The position numbers and the translations under genes were made by a program. Under the pieces are notes generated by a model that was given only the letters and a program-made list of their open reading frames with translations, was not told where the DNA came from and did no database searches. Shown one piece after another: positions 19,297 through 30,619 of a stretch of DNA of 64,000 nucleotides. The DNA is from Flectonema sp. DT1601 (Eukaryota; Euglenozoa; Diplonemea; Diplonemida; Diplonemidae). Positions within the stretch are counted from its first letter, which is position 1. Each line of letters opens with the position of its first letter. The stretch lies in assembly GCA_964019425.1 (NCBI GenBank), contig OZ025797.1, forward strand, positions 1,276,277-1,340,276, written 5' to 3'.

Positions 19297-20387
19297 CTGT
19301 CATGAAATTTCTAAGGGAGAGCGCGTGTGGTTTTTTTTTTTTTTTTTTTTTTTTTTGATTGATCGTTCACTCCATTTGTTATCACAAGTTCTCATCTGTG
19401 AGATAGAAAGTTTACTATAGTTTGGTCTGCTGATCAAAGCTTATTTATGTGGTAAATATGGACAAGCTATTTATCAGAATTCCAGCGCCCAACCATTGTC
19501 TCATATAACAGTGTTTAGGGAAAAAATAATATTGACAGCATACGGTGTCGTGTACAAACGAGTTAGTTTTTATTTTATATTATAGTCAAGTTAGGTTATC
19601 AGTTTAGATAGCCATATGTGATTGTGTTTGCTTTAACATTTCTGAATTTTAAATGTTTCAATTTTTTTACTATACTGAGAGGATGATATAATACAGTATT
19701 TAGATTTTAATAAACACAACAAACCCCTCGATTTCACAAAAAACAAACAAAATACTAGAATCCGCTCGGGGTGTTGTCGTTAATAGTTCTCTGAGTACTT
19801 CAATTTTTTTTGCAAAAAAAAAAAAAAAAAAATAATGCAAGTTCAACAATATTCTGACTTCGCAAGTGTGATCACTGATTGCCTTAGTCTATCAAAACAG
19901 CATATAACTTGCTATAAACTTTTTTTATATATACACAAAGCTTACATAAACCGTTAATTGCTTTTGAGCTCAAATAGGGGCGAGAGCAACATCTGTTCAC
20001 TGGTCTGCTTAGTACAAATGTTGAGCCCTGCCTGATTGTAATTTTCATCATTTGATATTTTTTAAACTCAAAAAAAGAAAAAAAATTTTCCACTCCTATT
20101 CTGGAGTATTTTTTAATTAATTTTATTTCAATCTTTTTTTGTAAGCCGGAGGGTAGGCTTTATTTTTATATGTTGCGCGAGGAATTGTATAAAGAAGTGT
20201 GCAGTTGCAGAATTTAAGGAAAAAAAAAAGAAGGTTGGACGTTATGTATCCTGGCCTTGAATTTTAATTCTTTTTTTTTTTCTCCCTTTCTTTTGTTTTT
20301 GCTGTTGTGCACGAATCGAAAAAAAAAAAACAAAAAAACAAAAAATAAAAACAAAACAAAAAAACCTAATCTGATTTTTTAGCTTTG

Positions 20388-20421
<34 letters not shown>

Positions 20422-22754
20422 AGTTTATGTTCCCGTACCGTATAATTAGTGGAATGCACACAACCCAAAAATAAAAAATAAAAGAAATTAATAATCAAAT
20501 ACTCATATCCGACATATGTTACTCTGTGAGCTTTTCCTGGCTTTTGGCTTCCTAGACTTCGTAAATAAATAAATAAATAAAAAATGTTAGACCACAACTA
20601 GCACAAAAGGAAACAGAGGACACCTTTTCTTGAATTTTTTTTTCTCTCTTAATGTAATCGTGTTTGTGATTACTACTAGTTGTGGGTCGTTAAATTATTC
20701 TTGGTCGTGTTCAAGTCAGCTTTTCATTCTGTGAGTTCGGCTCTGTAGTAGTTTTTATTCAGCAGTCTTGAAAAAAAAAAAAAAAAAAAAAAAATTGGGG
20801 AGAGTTGTCTACCAAAAGAGCTATAATTTATGATGTTTGTCGTTTCGAATTTTCCCCGCCCTCTTATTTTTATTCTTTTAAAAGAAAAAAAAAAAAAAAA
20901 AAAAAAAAAAACCCATCATAGTCTCACCGCACACATGTTTCTGATGCCTGTGTGAGAACGGTTTGTACGTCTACTATTCGTATTACAACAATCCACTTTG
21001 TTGGATTATATTTATATTTACTTAAGCACTAAAAGGTGCGTTTGTATTAAAGATCCGCTTGTCGTATTTGCATTGGATCGAATGTTGTTGTTTAGCTGTT
21101 CTTTTACTTTTTCTTAAAAAAGGATATTTAAAAAACAGTAAACCTCATCTAGTACTCATCTAATGATCCACTTATCTTATGGATTGATCTCCTCTCTGTT
21201 GCTGCTGCGATTGATTCTTTGGAGGAAAATATATAATTTTTTTTATAAAGATTCTTTTTTTGCATTTAACAAAGTATTGTAAAAATGAAAAAAGAGATGT
21301 TTTGTAGCACATGTAGACTTTCTTTTAGCTTTATCAGTTTAAGTCGGTTTACGATTTTTGTGCACAAGCACAAAAAAAAAAAAAATTCAGTATTTTCAAT
21401 AAAAAGAATTGCAGTTAGCTATTTTGTATCAAGAATGAAAGAAGAAAGAAAAAAAAAAAAAAAAAAAAAAAAAAATCCATTTTTCTGGATTTAAAGTATT
21501 TGTATTCACTAAGCACAAGATTGTGTTTTTAGACGACTTTTTTTTGATTTCTTTTTGTTGTTTTGGGCTGGGGGGGAGGAAGGGATATCTTGTTAGCTGC
21601 AATTACGTTGAATGGTCTCCACACACACGCGCGTCTCCCTTTTCCCCTCCTGTTCATAGTCGTATACATGTTTAGTTGCCGTTATTTTATTATTATTATT
21701 ATTATTATTTTTGTTGTTCTTTTCGTGCGTTTATTATTTTGTTATTATTTATTTTTGAGCAGGGGTTGGGATTTCAAAAAAAAATAAAAAAAAATAAGAA
21801 TAATACTGTTTATTTCTTTCTTTTCTTCTTTCTTTTCCTAGCAGAAGTCAATGCCTTAGTATACAATTCTTGTACCTCTTCCACCCGTGTTTTCCTTCCT
21901 CCCTCCTTCTTTTTTTTTTTTGCAAACAATAGCAACACGGAGATGATCAACTGAATGTGGAAACAACAACAACAACAATAAAGTGTTGCTACCAAAAGGG
22001 TTGAAAACCATTCGGATGAGTCTAAAAAAATTATATTTAAATAGTGACTCTTAATCTGAAGTGAAAAAATAGAAATCTGTTTATTAAGGAAACAGTCATT
22101 GGCGTTACCGTAGACTGGGGGAGGAAGGGGGACACAAAGGGGAAAAAAAAAAAGAGAGAGAGAGAGAATTGGCTATGCACTTTAAATGTAATTTCGCTGA
22201 GTTGATGGCATCGTTAGCAAGTCTTATGTACTTTTTTCTTTTTTCTTTTTTTTTTGTTGTTTTGCTTTAATGTAAACAAAAAAGAAAAAGAAAAATTGTG
22301 CTGCCTACGTTCTTTTTTTTTTTAATTCCCTTCTTCGTTCTTTTTTTTTTTTCCTATTCCTGACAACGTTTGGATTTTATTATTTTATTATTATTATTTT
22401 ATTTTATTTTTTTGGTTTTAATAAAACCACAGAACGAAAAGGGAAAAAAAAAAAAAAAAGAAAGAAAGAAAGAAATAATAAAAAAAAATACTTCTTTGAG
22501 TTTTACAAATGAGTTCGCTTCCCAATACCGAAACACCCCCACCACTCCAAGTAGGAAGGTTCACATTCAGATTCTGTATTGTGTTATTTAGTTGTTTAAG
22601 GTTCGGGTTCATCGCTTTACACTTTTTTAAAATCCTTTTTTTAATGAAACAACAGTAAACAATAAGACCGAATGATTCATCACATCGAGAACTTGTCTTC
22701 ATAAATGAACAATAACTTTATTACTCTCATAAAGTGTTCTAATCACATGCACAC
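17199..22754. other. 5.5-kb gene-free gap full of poly(dA:dT) tracts
   Basis: No supported gene. The stretch holds many homopolymer runs, for example T30 at 19,267-19,296, T26 at 19,331-19,356, A31 at 20,388-20,418, A27 at 20,885-20,911 and runs above 20 at 18,335 and 21,450. It also has microsatellites: (TTA)n at about 21,686-21,712, (GA)n at 22,153-22,168 and (AAAG)n at 22,457-22,475. Two short similar ends in (ATAA)n repeats occur at 19,083-19,102 and 20,562-20,582. Short frames here are low-complexity and not credible. No tRNA, 5S or snRNA sequence was recognised. Confidence 0.6.
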
Positions 22755-23810
22755 ATGACGATATCTCTTGAGAAGGAAGCATCGATATTGGCCCCCCTTC
22801 ACAAGTCATTAATCGAAGAGAAGGAAGCTCAAGCTCAAAGTAAAAAAGCGATTGAAGAAACACTTCTTCTGATAAAACCTGATGCTATTCATCATCATGG
22901 TGGAATATTAACTGTTATTGATAGAAATGGTTTCGCAATCGAAAGCACCAGTATGGTACTAACTAAAGGAATGGCACAACGTTTTGCCTATACTTATGAA
23001 ACTACTGAAACCGATAGCAGTAAGATAGAAGAATGGTATGAACAGAATGTAGATCATTTACTGTCAGGTACAGTAATGGCAGTTCTACTTTCTAGAGTCC
23101 ACGCAGTGTCTGCGCTGCTTCAATTGTTAGGACCATCCGATCCACTTATAGCAAAGAAGAAATCACCAAATTCAATTAGAGCACTTTTCGGTACTTCAGA
23201 ACTCCGCAATGCTGTCAGCGCCAGTACTAATACTGACCAAGCTAGAAAAGACATCATCCTCACAATGGGATATGCTCCTACAGTTGGTTCTGATTATAGT
23301 GAAGAAGAAGGTTGTGGATCAGACAGGGATGGTTATAATAAAATGACAACAAAGGAACTTAGAGAATTAGCAAAACAACAACTACGAGAAGTCACCGAGG
23401 AGCGGACCCGACTAGAAAATGAAAGGGAAGAAATGATCAAAAGAGAACAACGAGATATAAATTCTAAATTATATCCGAATGGAAACAGTCCTCTAAAGCT
23501 CGCGATGGGATCACTTGACGTCTTTGATAGCAGTTCAAGAATAATGAGACACTGTCAGAGTATTGACACCTCGGGTACTCCTCTCGTCCCTGAAGACCTT
23601 CGTCAAGTATTCGACTCTCTTGATACGACAAAGATTGGATTTATTACGAGGAAGTCTTTTAAACAACTTTATGACTCCACTCCAGCCTTTGAAAACTACG
23701 GAGTTCCAAAAGATGAAGAGACTCTAAACAAACAACTTGAACAACACAGTGAAAGGGGAATATCTTTTGATGAGTTTTGTCTTCTTTTTTACAAGTTAGC
23801 CAGAAGGTAG
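22755..23810 (+). CDS. Nucleoside-diphosphate-kinase-domain protein with C-terminal EF-hand-like region; catalytic His missing
   Basis: Single exon, 351 aa. Residues ~34-170 form an NDK domain: 'ETLLLIKPDAI', 'GFAIESTSMVLTKG' and 'SPNSIRALFGTSELRNAV'. The active-site motif, normally NA(I/F/V)HGSDS, reads N152-A-V-S155-A-S, so the phosphorylated His is Ser and phosphotransfer should be lost. A charged coiled coil (about 195-240) follows, then a calmodulin-like region (about 275-351) with degenerate EF-loops ('DTTKIGFITRKS'). NDK domains of the NME5/7/8 type sit in axonemes and radial spokes, so a structural flagellar role is a reasonable inference. No clear acceptor AG lies close upstream, unlike most genes here. 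Confidence 0.8.
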   Translation: MTISLEKEASILAPLHKSLIEEKEAQAQSKKAIEETLLLIKPDAIHHHGGILTVIDRNGFAIESTSMVLTKGMAQRFAYTYETTETDSSKIEEWYEQNVDHLLSGTVMAVLLSRVHAVSALLQLLGPSDPLIAKKKSPNSIRALFGTSELRNAVSASTNTDQARKDIILTMGYAPTVGSDYSEEEGCGSDRDGYNKMTTKELRELAKQQLREVTEERTRLENEREEMIKREQRDINSKLYPNGNSPLKLAMGSLDVFDSSSRIMRHCQSIDTSGTPLVPEDLRQVFDSLDTTKIGFITRKSFKQLYDSTPAFENYGVPKDEETLNKQLEQHSERGISFDEFCLLFYKLARR

Positions 23811-24127
23811 AATAAGTGTGTCTCAAGAGTTGTTGTTGCGGTAAAATAGATTTCATACAAAACATGGAATTTGAACACTCATCGCATGTTAATAATTATA
23901 ATAAAGCACCTCAGCAATTCTTCCTCTCGGGTATGCGTGTTGTTCTTCAGAATTAAAATATCTTTAATGAAGTTGGAGGGGTTTTCGGAAATTAGAGTTC
24001 CGCTTATTTATTTACACACTTATTTGGATTATTGTTTTCATAATTTATTGTTTTTTGTCGATTTCTTTGTTTTGGTGCTCTTTCTTTCACTTTAACACAA
24101 ATTATTTCGTAGGTTAGTTGCACCAAG
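23811..24127. other. Intergenic before the NEK gene
   Basis: AT-rich and non-coding. A T-rich stretch ends in AG at 24,111-24,112, 15 nt before the kinase start codon. Confidence 0.45.
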
Positions 24128-25760
24128 ATGGCGGCAAAGGGAGGCCTACTCGCACAGATCCCCGCCATGTCGACGGAAGAAGGGGCGCAGGAGGAACCAA
24201 ATTTCTCTTCTGTAATTGGAGAACGTGGAAGCTCTGCAAAGTATTGTAAGAAAAAGAAAATTGGAAGAGGAAGTTATGGAGAGGCATGGCTAGTTGAGAG
24301 AACAAGTGATGGAGCAGTCTGTGTCGCAAAAATAATGGAACTGCCTAAGATGTCAAACAGAGACATTCAATACGCATATAGTGAGATAAAATGCTTAAGT
24401 CTGATTAAACATCCGAATGTAATCAGATATTATGAAGACAAAGAAGAAGGTGATTGCCTTCTCATCATAATGGAGTTCGCTGACGGAGGAGATTTAGATC
24501 GCCAGGTAAAACAGCGAGCGGCGAATGGTCTTCGGTACTTCCAGGAACACGAAGTCCTTTTTATGTTTTTACAACTCTGCATGGCTCTCGATAACATTCA
24601 TCAAAAGAAGATGCTTCACAGAGATATTAAGGGAGCGAATATCTTTTTAACCTCCACCGGTGTTATTAAATTAGGTGATTTTGGTTTCTCACACGAGTAC
24701 GAGGAAACCGTCTCAAAAGCCGTAGCTGGAACCTTCTGTGGTACACCATATTACCTTGCTCCTGAAGTATGTATTTATTTAACTAACATTTCACTGTCTT
24801 ATTCAATCACATCAAAAACAATAAAACAGCTGTGGGAGAATAAGAAGTACGGCAAGAAGGCTGACGTATGGTCACTGGGAGTACTTCTTTATGAGATGCT
24901 TGCTTTAAAGAGACCTTACACAGCTCAGAATATGAGGGGTATGTTTTGTGCACCAGAAGAGGAATTATGCGTGCGGAAAAAAGGAAAATAAAATAAAACA
25001 AAACATCAGGTCTCATGGAGAAGGTCTTGGAGGGAAAGTTCCCAGCCCCACCACCTCATTACAGTCAAGAGATGCATAATCTAGTAGCTACCATCCTACA
25101 GCGTGATGCAGACAAACGGCCTACTGTTAGAGAGCTGTTTGAACTTCCGTACATCAGAGAGGGTCTAAGGCTGTTTTTAGAAGCCGTCGACAAGTCCCCA
25201 AAGATCGCGGCTGAAACGAAGGCCGAACTGAAGGTCCACGTTGATGACATCTTATCGACGTCACCTGCTGCGAAGGTCGATTCTCGGGATATTGCTCACG
25301 AAGGACCTGTAAAAAAGCTTGGAGGACCATTCGGTAGAAGCTGGAAGGTATTCCTTCATCAAACAAACAACACTAACAGAAATCCCATTATCAATATGCC
25401 ATATATGACTATAACAAATAAACAAAACAGGATCGTTATTTGTATCTCAGAAACGGAGAACTTGTAATCTGCGAACGTAAAGAAGATCATAAGACAGGGA
25501 AACCTTTAAAAGTTGATCAAATTAAAGCCGTCTGTCCAATAGGAGCGCAGTCAGCTCAGAAAGAACACGTCTTCGGTTTAAATATTAATGGGTTGAAGGC
25601 GACGTGGTTACAGGCATCAACTCAGGTTTGTTAATAATTCTTTTTAATAGCGTTTAACACTGTTTAGTAAGAAATGTAAAAAAAAAATAATCAAACACAA
25701 CTACAGCAAGAAATGGAGACCTGGATAGAGAAAATACAGATAGCGATGGGTGTATTCTAG
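24128..25760 (+). CDS. NEK (NIMA-related) protein kinase with C-terminal PH domain (5 exons)
   Basis: Exons are 24,128-24,766, 24,830-24,938, 25,010-25,347, 25,431-25,625 and 25,707-25,760, giving 444 aa. Introns are 63-83 nt with A-rich 3' ends. The kinase domain (about 40-300) has 'GRGSYGEAWLV' (Gly loop), K68 in 'VAKIMEL', 'HRDIKGANIFL' (Asp166), DFG at 184-186, 'GTPYYLAPE' (intron directly after APE) and 'KADVWSLGVLLYEM'. All catalytic residues are present. Residues ~347-444 form a PH domain ending in the typical Trp-containing helix ('EMETWIEKIQ'), encoded by the small exons 4-5. NEK-PH fusions are known in kinetoplastids (NRKA/RDK2). A role in flagellum, basal body or life-cycle signalling, with lipid binding, is inferred. 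Confidence 0.9.
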
Positions 25761-27173
25761 AGCTGGCAATTTCTTTTAGTGAGGGAAAAGACTCAATTTT
25801 TCCGTAGCCACCGTACGGAAACTTGTACACTAGCTTGTATGGTGGGTGTGGCGAAACCGACAGCAGAGGGATGATTCTTTTTTTCTTCTTTTTTTTTTTT
25901 TCCCCCAAGTCCCCTCTTTTTTTTGAGAAAAACCTGAAAAAAAATTAATAAAAAAAACACAAAAAAGTACCCAAAAAAAAAAAAAAAAAAAAGAGCCACC
26001 ACATTACCCAAAGGATCTCACCTCCTTTCCTCTTTTCTTGTCGTTAATTCCTTCTGAGCCACAATTAAAAAATTGGGAAAACAAATAATAAATACCCCTA
26101 CAAGTCCCCTTCCGGCCCATACTTACCACCCCGTCTTGAAAAAAAAAAAACAAATGTGTGTGGCGTTAGTAATATAAAGTGGAATGCGCACAAGAAGGGA
26201 ACACCAAAAAAAACAAAAGAAAAAAACGAAAAAAAAAAAAAAAAAAATAGTAATAATTCCACAGAAGTACAAGAAGTATAATTCTTTTTAATTTCCCCTT
26301 AAGTGTTCTTTCCCTCGGTGATGATGAGAGGGCATGTTTATAGTAAATATTTAGGTTGAAAAAAAAAAAAAATAAATAAAAGGGGGAACAAAACAAACCC
26401 TTAATACCCCAGCTTTTCTGTTCACTTTTTTCCCTTAACACTCTACACTTAACACAGCAGAGGTTTTGATTTTTTTTTTAAACAATTTTTTTGCTGCTGT
26501 TTCACAATTCTCCTTCTTCCCAACCCTCCCGTTTCAGGTGCGAAAAAAGAACATTCTCATTACGATTTCGAAACACATAAATAAACAACAAATGCTTTAT
26601 CTTCAGAGATGATGACTTACAAGTTATTAAAAATATCGACTCTTGGACATAGCTGAGAGTATGAGAGAGAAGAAGACGGGGGAGAAAGACACAAATCGTT
26701 CTCTCCTTGTGTCTTTGTCCCCATACAAGTTTACTTTTTGTGGCTTTTTTTTTTTAATTTTTATATCGACCTTAGTTAGTTATTCTGATGATGTTAATTA
26801 TTCATCAAAATGATATTCACAAACCAGCACTGATTTTGATCCCCCCAACAGCGATATTGGATCGTTTTGTATTATTATAGCTTTATATTATTTTTTATTT
26901 TTGGATTGGGGGAAGAGGGAGGAGGGAGAAAAAAAACAAAAAAAACAGTAAAAGATAAAAAAAAAATAGTAGTAAATAAAAAAATAACTTCACGGAATAT
27001 TGTCCTCGAAGCGTCTCCTTTGGAAAAAAAAAAAAAACTAAAAAAAACAAGAGATTGTTTTTGTTTGGAGAATAAGAGAATAAAGAATAAAAATAATTAA
27101 AAAAAATATGTAGAGATTGACTTTTTCTCCAAACAGCGACTTTGGATTGAAGCGTCATACACGTTGGGAACAC

Positions 27174-27204
<31 letters not shown>

Positions 27205-27730
27205 GAGAATAGAATTCTTAATTTTATTATTTTTATTTTCGTTTTTTTTTTTTCCCCACGGAACCAACAACACTGTGCGCTCGTTCAGCGATCCCCTGCT
27301 GAGCTGAGGGGGAGTTACACGCGTATTGGAAGAAGAAAAAAAAAAAAAAAAAACCACCCCACCCAACCCAATTTAAAAAAAGAATACCACAACGCACTTT
27401 GGAACAGGCAATCAGTAATAAATGCGGGAAAAGTTTTTTTAATAAAAAAAAAAGAAATAACTACAAATGTGATCCTACGCTCCTATGCCACTCGCATCCA
27501 CTCCAACCCTCACCGTTCCCATCCTACCTTCGCATTATAAATGATCTAACGTAATGATTTAGGCATTATTAACTGAATGACAACTTTTATTCTCTCGAGG
27601 TGAAAATCTTTTTCTTCTTTTTACAGATGTTTTGCAAGAGCTGTGTGATGTAACAATTAGTACTTTTCCAACTGTTATTTTATGTGGTCTCTCTTTCTTT
27701 TATATTATTGTAACTCATCAGGTTGAAAAT
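25761..27730. other. 2-kb gap, AT-rich homopolymers
   Basis: No supported gene. It has A/T tracts, including A28 at 27,174-27,201, and K- or F-rich spurious frames. The right end holds two pyrimidine-AG sites (27,625-27,626 and 27,720-27,721) just before the next start codon. Confidence 0.55.
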
Positions 27731-29278
27731 ATGGAAAGGCTCACATCGTTTGATGCCACTTCTTTTATAGATCTCAGCATCCTGCAGGGATTATCGATTA
27801 CTGTAAAGGAGGCGTTGGTAGAACAGAAATCAGAACTGAAATCTGAACTTGATGAGACCAAGAACGTTTTCCATAACGAGATCGAAAAGTTGCGTATTGT
27901 GATGGAAAATAGAAAGTTCTCTCTACAGAGAAACACATCCAATCTTCTTGAAAAACAAACTTCTGAAAAAGTCTGTCGACGTCACTTCATAGTTCTTCTG
28001 AAGTTCACAAAGAGACAAATCCGACGTCGTCAAAGACATTACATCCAAACCCAAAATGAGAAGAAATTACTCAGATCGTACCTCTACAAGTTTACTCTCT
28101 TCCAAAAAATTGCCGTTACCAGGGCTCGAACTATGCGTTATTTATTAATAAAAGGAATGAGAGGATTACTTAGAGCAAGATACGACTCATGGACGCAACA
28201 CAGAAGGAAAAAAGCTTTTGAAAAAAGTGAGAGGAGCCTGGCAGTACAAAGCGCAGTACACACAATGGCACATGGGAATCGATTACTTTTATTACAAAAT
28301 AGATTTAATAGTTTACTGACGTCAGTTCATTCGTGTAGACTGCGCAAGCAACATAAATTAAAATCACATTCTCTTCTCGTTCAAAATGGTAAAATCTTGT
28401 GCCAGACTCACTTTGACACTTGGGTACGCTGGGGAAATGTTGTCCGCCTTTGGCGAGCACGTCGGAACTCTGCTCTTAACCACGTCCTCGTCTTGCAGCC
28501 CAAAACCGAGAATGCTGCACGACAGAAATACTCTCGTAAGCTCCGTCGGTGGGCAGAAATTCGCATACGTACCCGAGGTATGTTTATTGTTTAGTTTAGA
28601 GAGAGAGAGTCAAACCTTGTAATTCACACTGAGGGAATCCATTTTCGAAATGGAATTCAAATAATTATTTTAAACTTCTCAACTTTCCTTCGTATTCGAA
28701 ATAAATAAAACCAACCAACAGAAAAAGAAGAAATTATATCAAAACTAGCTGAGCTAACTCTGAGATCGGATGCGAATGCAACGGAATCGTTGTTGGAATT
28801 GAAGCTCGGAACGGATTCTAGATTTAGTGAAGTGATATCAAAGTATGAAGTACTTGGATCACAAGTAGATGTTGGGTTGTCGTCTTTGAGTAGTACCAAC
28901 AGTGTACTTAATAGAATGGTTGATAGACTGTTGTCAGTTGATGAACACCTCGATATTCTTCACAAAGAGAAAGTTTCTCGAACTGAAGTTGGTGTTTCTC
29001 GCAATGTGTCTCCTGAAAGAATGAGAACTACTTCTGTTCTTACTGATCCTTCTCTTCAAAAACAACGAACTACCTTTGTTGGTCCCTCAGGGATTATTTC
29101 CTCTGCTAAAGATGATGCCTCACTAAGAGTTCCTCACAATACTAATTTAAGACCTCGAACTCCTCCAATTAATCCTGACTTGGACTTATCAAGACAAACT
29201 CAAAAGGAAATCGACACACTCAGAGTTAGAGAACTTGAGAAGAAACTCGGTATTGGATATCATTTAAATACTCAATAG
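27731..29278 (+). CDS. Sfi1-like repeat / coiled-coil protein (2 exons)
   Basis: Exon 1 is 27,731-28,577 and exon 2 is 28,722-29,278 (phase 1), giving 467 aa. The ATG was chosen because a strong pyrimidine-AG lies 9 nt upstream. After an acidic coiled coil (about 20-75) come several segments of the type L-x3-F/Y-x2-W: 'LLRARYDSWTQHRRKKA', 'LCQTHFDTWVRWGNVVRLW', 'YSRKLRRWAEIR'. These resemble centrin-binding Sfi1 repeats of basal-body and centrosome proteins. The C-terminal half is helical, then Ser/Thr/Pro-rich with a short terminal coiled coil. Assignment rests on repeat pattern only. It may be a general basic coiled-coil protein of the flagellar base. Confidence 0.6.
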
Positions 29279-29560
29279 TGAACTGTTCTCTTTACTGTAT
29301 TATTTGTTTAGAATATTTTTAATTTCCCTCTTCTGACTTCTGAAGGTTGTGATAGACTTAACTAACGTAGATATTGGTTTGTTGTTGGGTGGTTGAGTAG
29401 TTTTTTTAATTTAAAATTCGTTCTTTTGCAGTCCTTCTCACACTATGTCAATTTTGTTGTTTATTTTCAATAGCGTAACATTAACATTAACCTTAAATTA
29501 AATTATATTTCCAACTCTCCCTTGACAGGTATCACCCATCTACAAGACACTATTTTAAAG
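29279..29560. other. Intergenic with candidate acceptor
   Basis: Non-coding. Pyrimidine-rich sequence ends in AG at 29,526-29,527, 33 nt before the next start codon. Confidence 0.45.
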
Positions 29561-30619
29561 ATGTCACAGCAGTTGTCACTCACACCGTCATATGTCTCAG
29601 GAGAGAGTTCAATGGGAAGTCTTGGACACAGTTCAGGATCAGAGAATGATCAATCATATGCGAGTACCACGAGTATGATTAGTAACACTGGAAAGAGAAA
29701 TGGAAAACAGATGAGAAAGTCTTCCGAAAGTAAGATGAGTGTTGTCACTCCATGGTACCCACAGGGAATGGCTAAGTCTAAGTTAAAACTCGGTGATGAA
29801 ATCGCTTCCTTGTTCAGCATGTTAAAGTTAACACCTGAGGAAACCAGCAGACGTCACATGGCGAGATCTACAATCCAAGAAGTACTTCAGAAGAACTGGC
29901 CTGAGGCAACAGTTAAGGTTTACGGATCATTCGCTTACGGCATGTCTCTCCCTCAATCATCTCTCGACTTAGTTTGTGAAGACTGCGAAAGTTTTGTTGA
30001 ACTTCCTTCAATCCTTCGTCAGTTTGGAGAATCGCATGTTGAAATCGAAGGATTCACTTCTGATGAAGACACTGCATTCGCTCGTTTAAAGGTCGGCAGT
30101 GGTGTCACTGCAAACATCTCATTTGTGATTGGAAAGAGTAGCGCAAGAAAGTCTGTTGCAGAGATCAGAAGACTTGTAAAACAATTCCCTGCCTGTGATG
30201 AGGTTTACGCTGTAGTCAGACTTGTGTTACAACAGTCGAGATGTGGTGATGCTCGTCAGGGAGGATTATCATCCTACGCAGCGTTAGTGATGCTTCTTCA
30301 CGCATGTTACAGATGTCAAACACCACATGACCCAGCACAGTTATTAATTGAGTTCTTTAAGATTTACGGTACTGGTTCAGGTCCAATGAATGAACCACTC
30401 TTTGTTGAAGATCCTCTCTGTCCTGAAAATGATGTTGCTGCTGGATGTGTTCGTATGGTTCAGATTCGTGCAATGTTTCAAAACTGCGCGATGACTCTTG
30501 AGAAGTGGTCTCTGGACAAGTGGGATGGATACAGAGGTCGCTCTCCACTCTCCAGTATTCTGGCTTACGATGGTCTCTGGGCTGGAAAGCGTTCTCTCTC
30601 AGATAAGTTCGTTAGTTAA
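29561..30619 (+). CDS. TRF4/PAPD5-like nucleotidyltransferase, probably inactive
   Basis: Single exon, 352 aa from the ATG at 29,561. Residues ~90-335 match non-canonical poly(A)/poly(U) polymerases: 'VKVYGSFAYGMSLPQSSLDL', then 'TAFARLKVGSGVTANISFVIG', a 'RRLVKQFPACDEVYAVVRLVLQQ' helix and the central/PAP-associated segment 'GGLSSYAALVMLLHACY...LLIEFFKIYG'. The metal-binding triad is broken: the first Asp of the usual S-D-I-D motif is Ser134, with only Asp136 left, and the third Asp (normally in 'VDISF') is Asn185. The fold is kept, so it may serve as a non-catalytic partner, for example in a TRAMP-like or TUTase complex. The N-terminal 80 residues are Ser/Gly-rich and disordered. Confidence 0.8.
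   Translation: MSQQLSLTPSYVSGESSMGSLGHSSGSENDQSYASTTSMISNTGKRNGKQMRKSSESKMSVVTPWYPQGMAKSKLKLGDEIASLFSMLKLTPEETSRRHMARSTIQEVLQKNWPEATVKVYGSFAYGMSLPQSSLDLVCEDCESFVELPSILRQFGESHVEIEGFTSDEDTAFARLKVGSGVTANISFVIGKSSARKSVAEIRRLVKQFPACDEVYAVVRLVLQQSRCGDARQGGLSSYAALVMLLHACYRCQTPHDPAQLLIEFFKIYGTGSGPMNEPLFVEDPLCPENDVAAGCVRMVQIRAMFQNCAMTLEKWSLDKWDGYRGRSPLSSILAYDGLWAGKRSLSDKFVS

Noticed and set aside
19075-20582. Pair of SINE-like ends with (ATAA)n tails at 19,083 and 20,562
   Set aside because: Similarity before the tails is only about 20 bp and weak; no promoter boxes were recognised.
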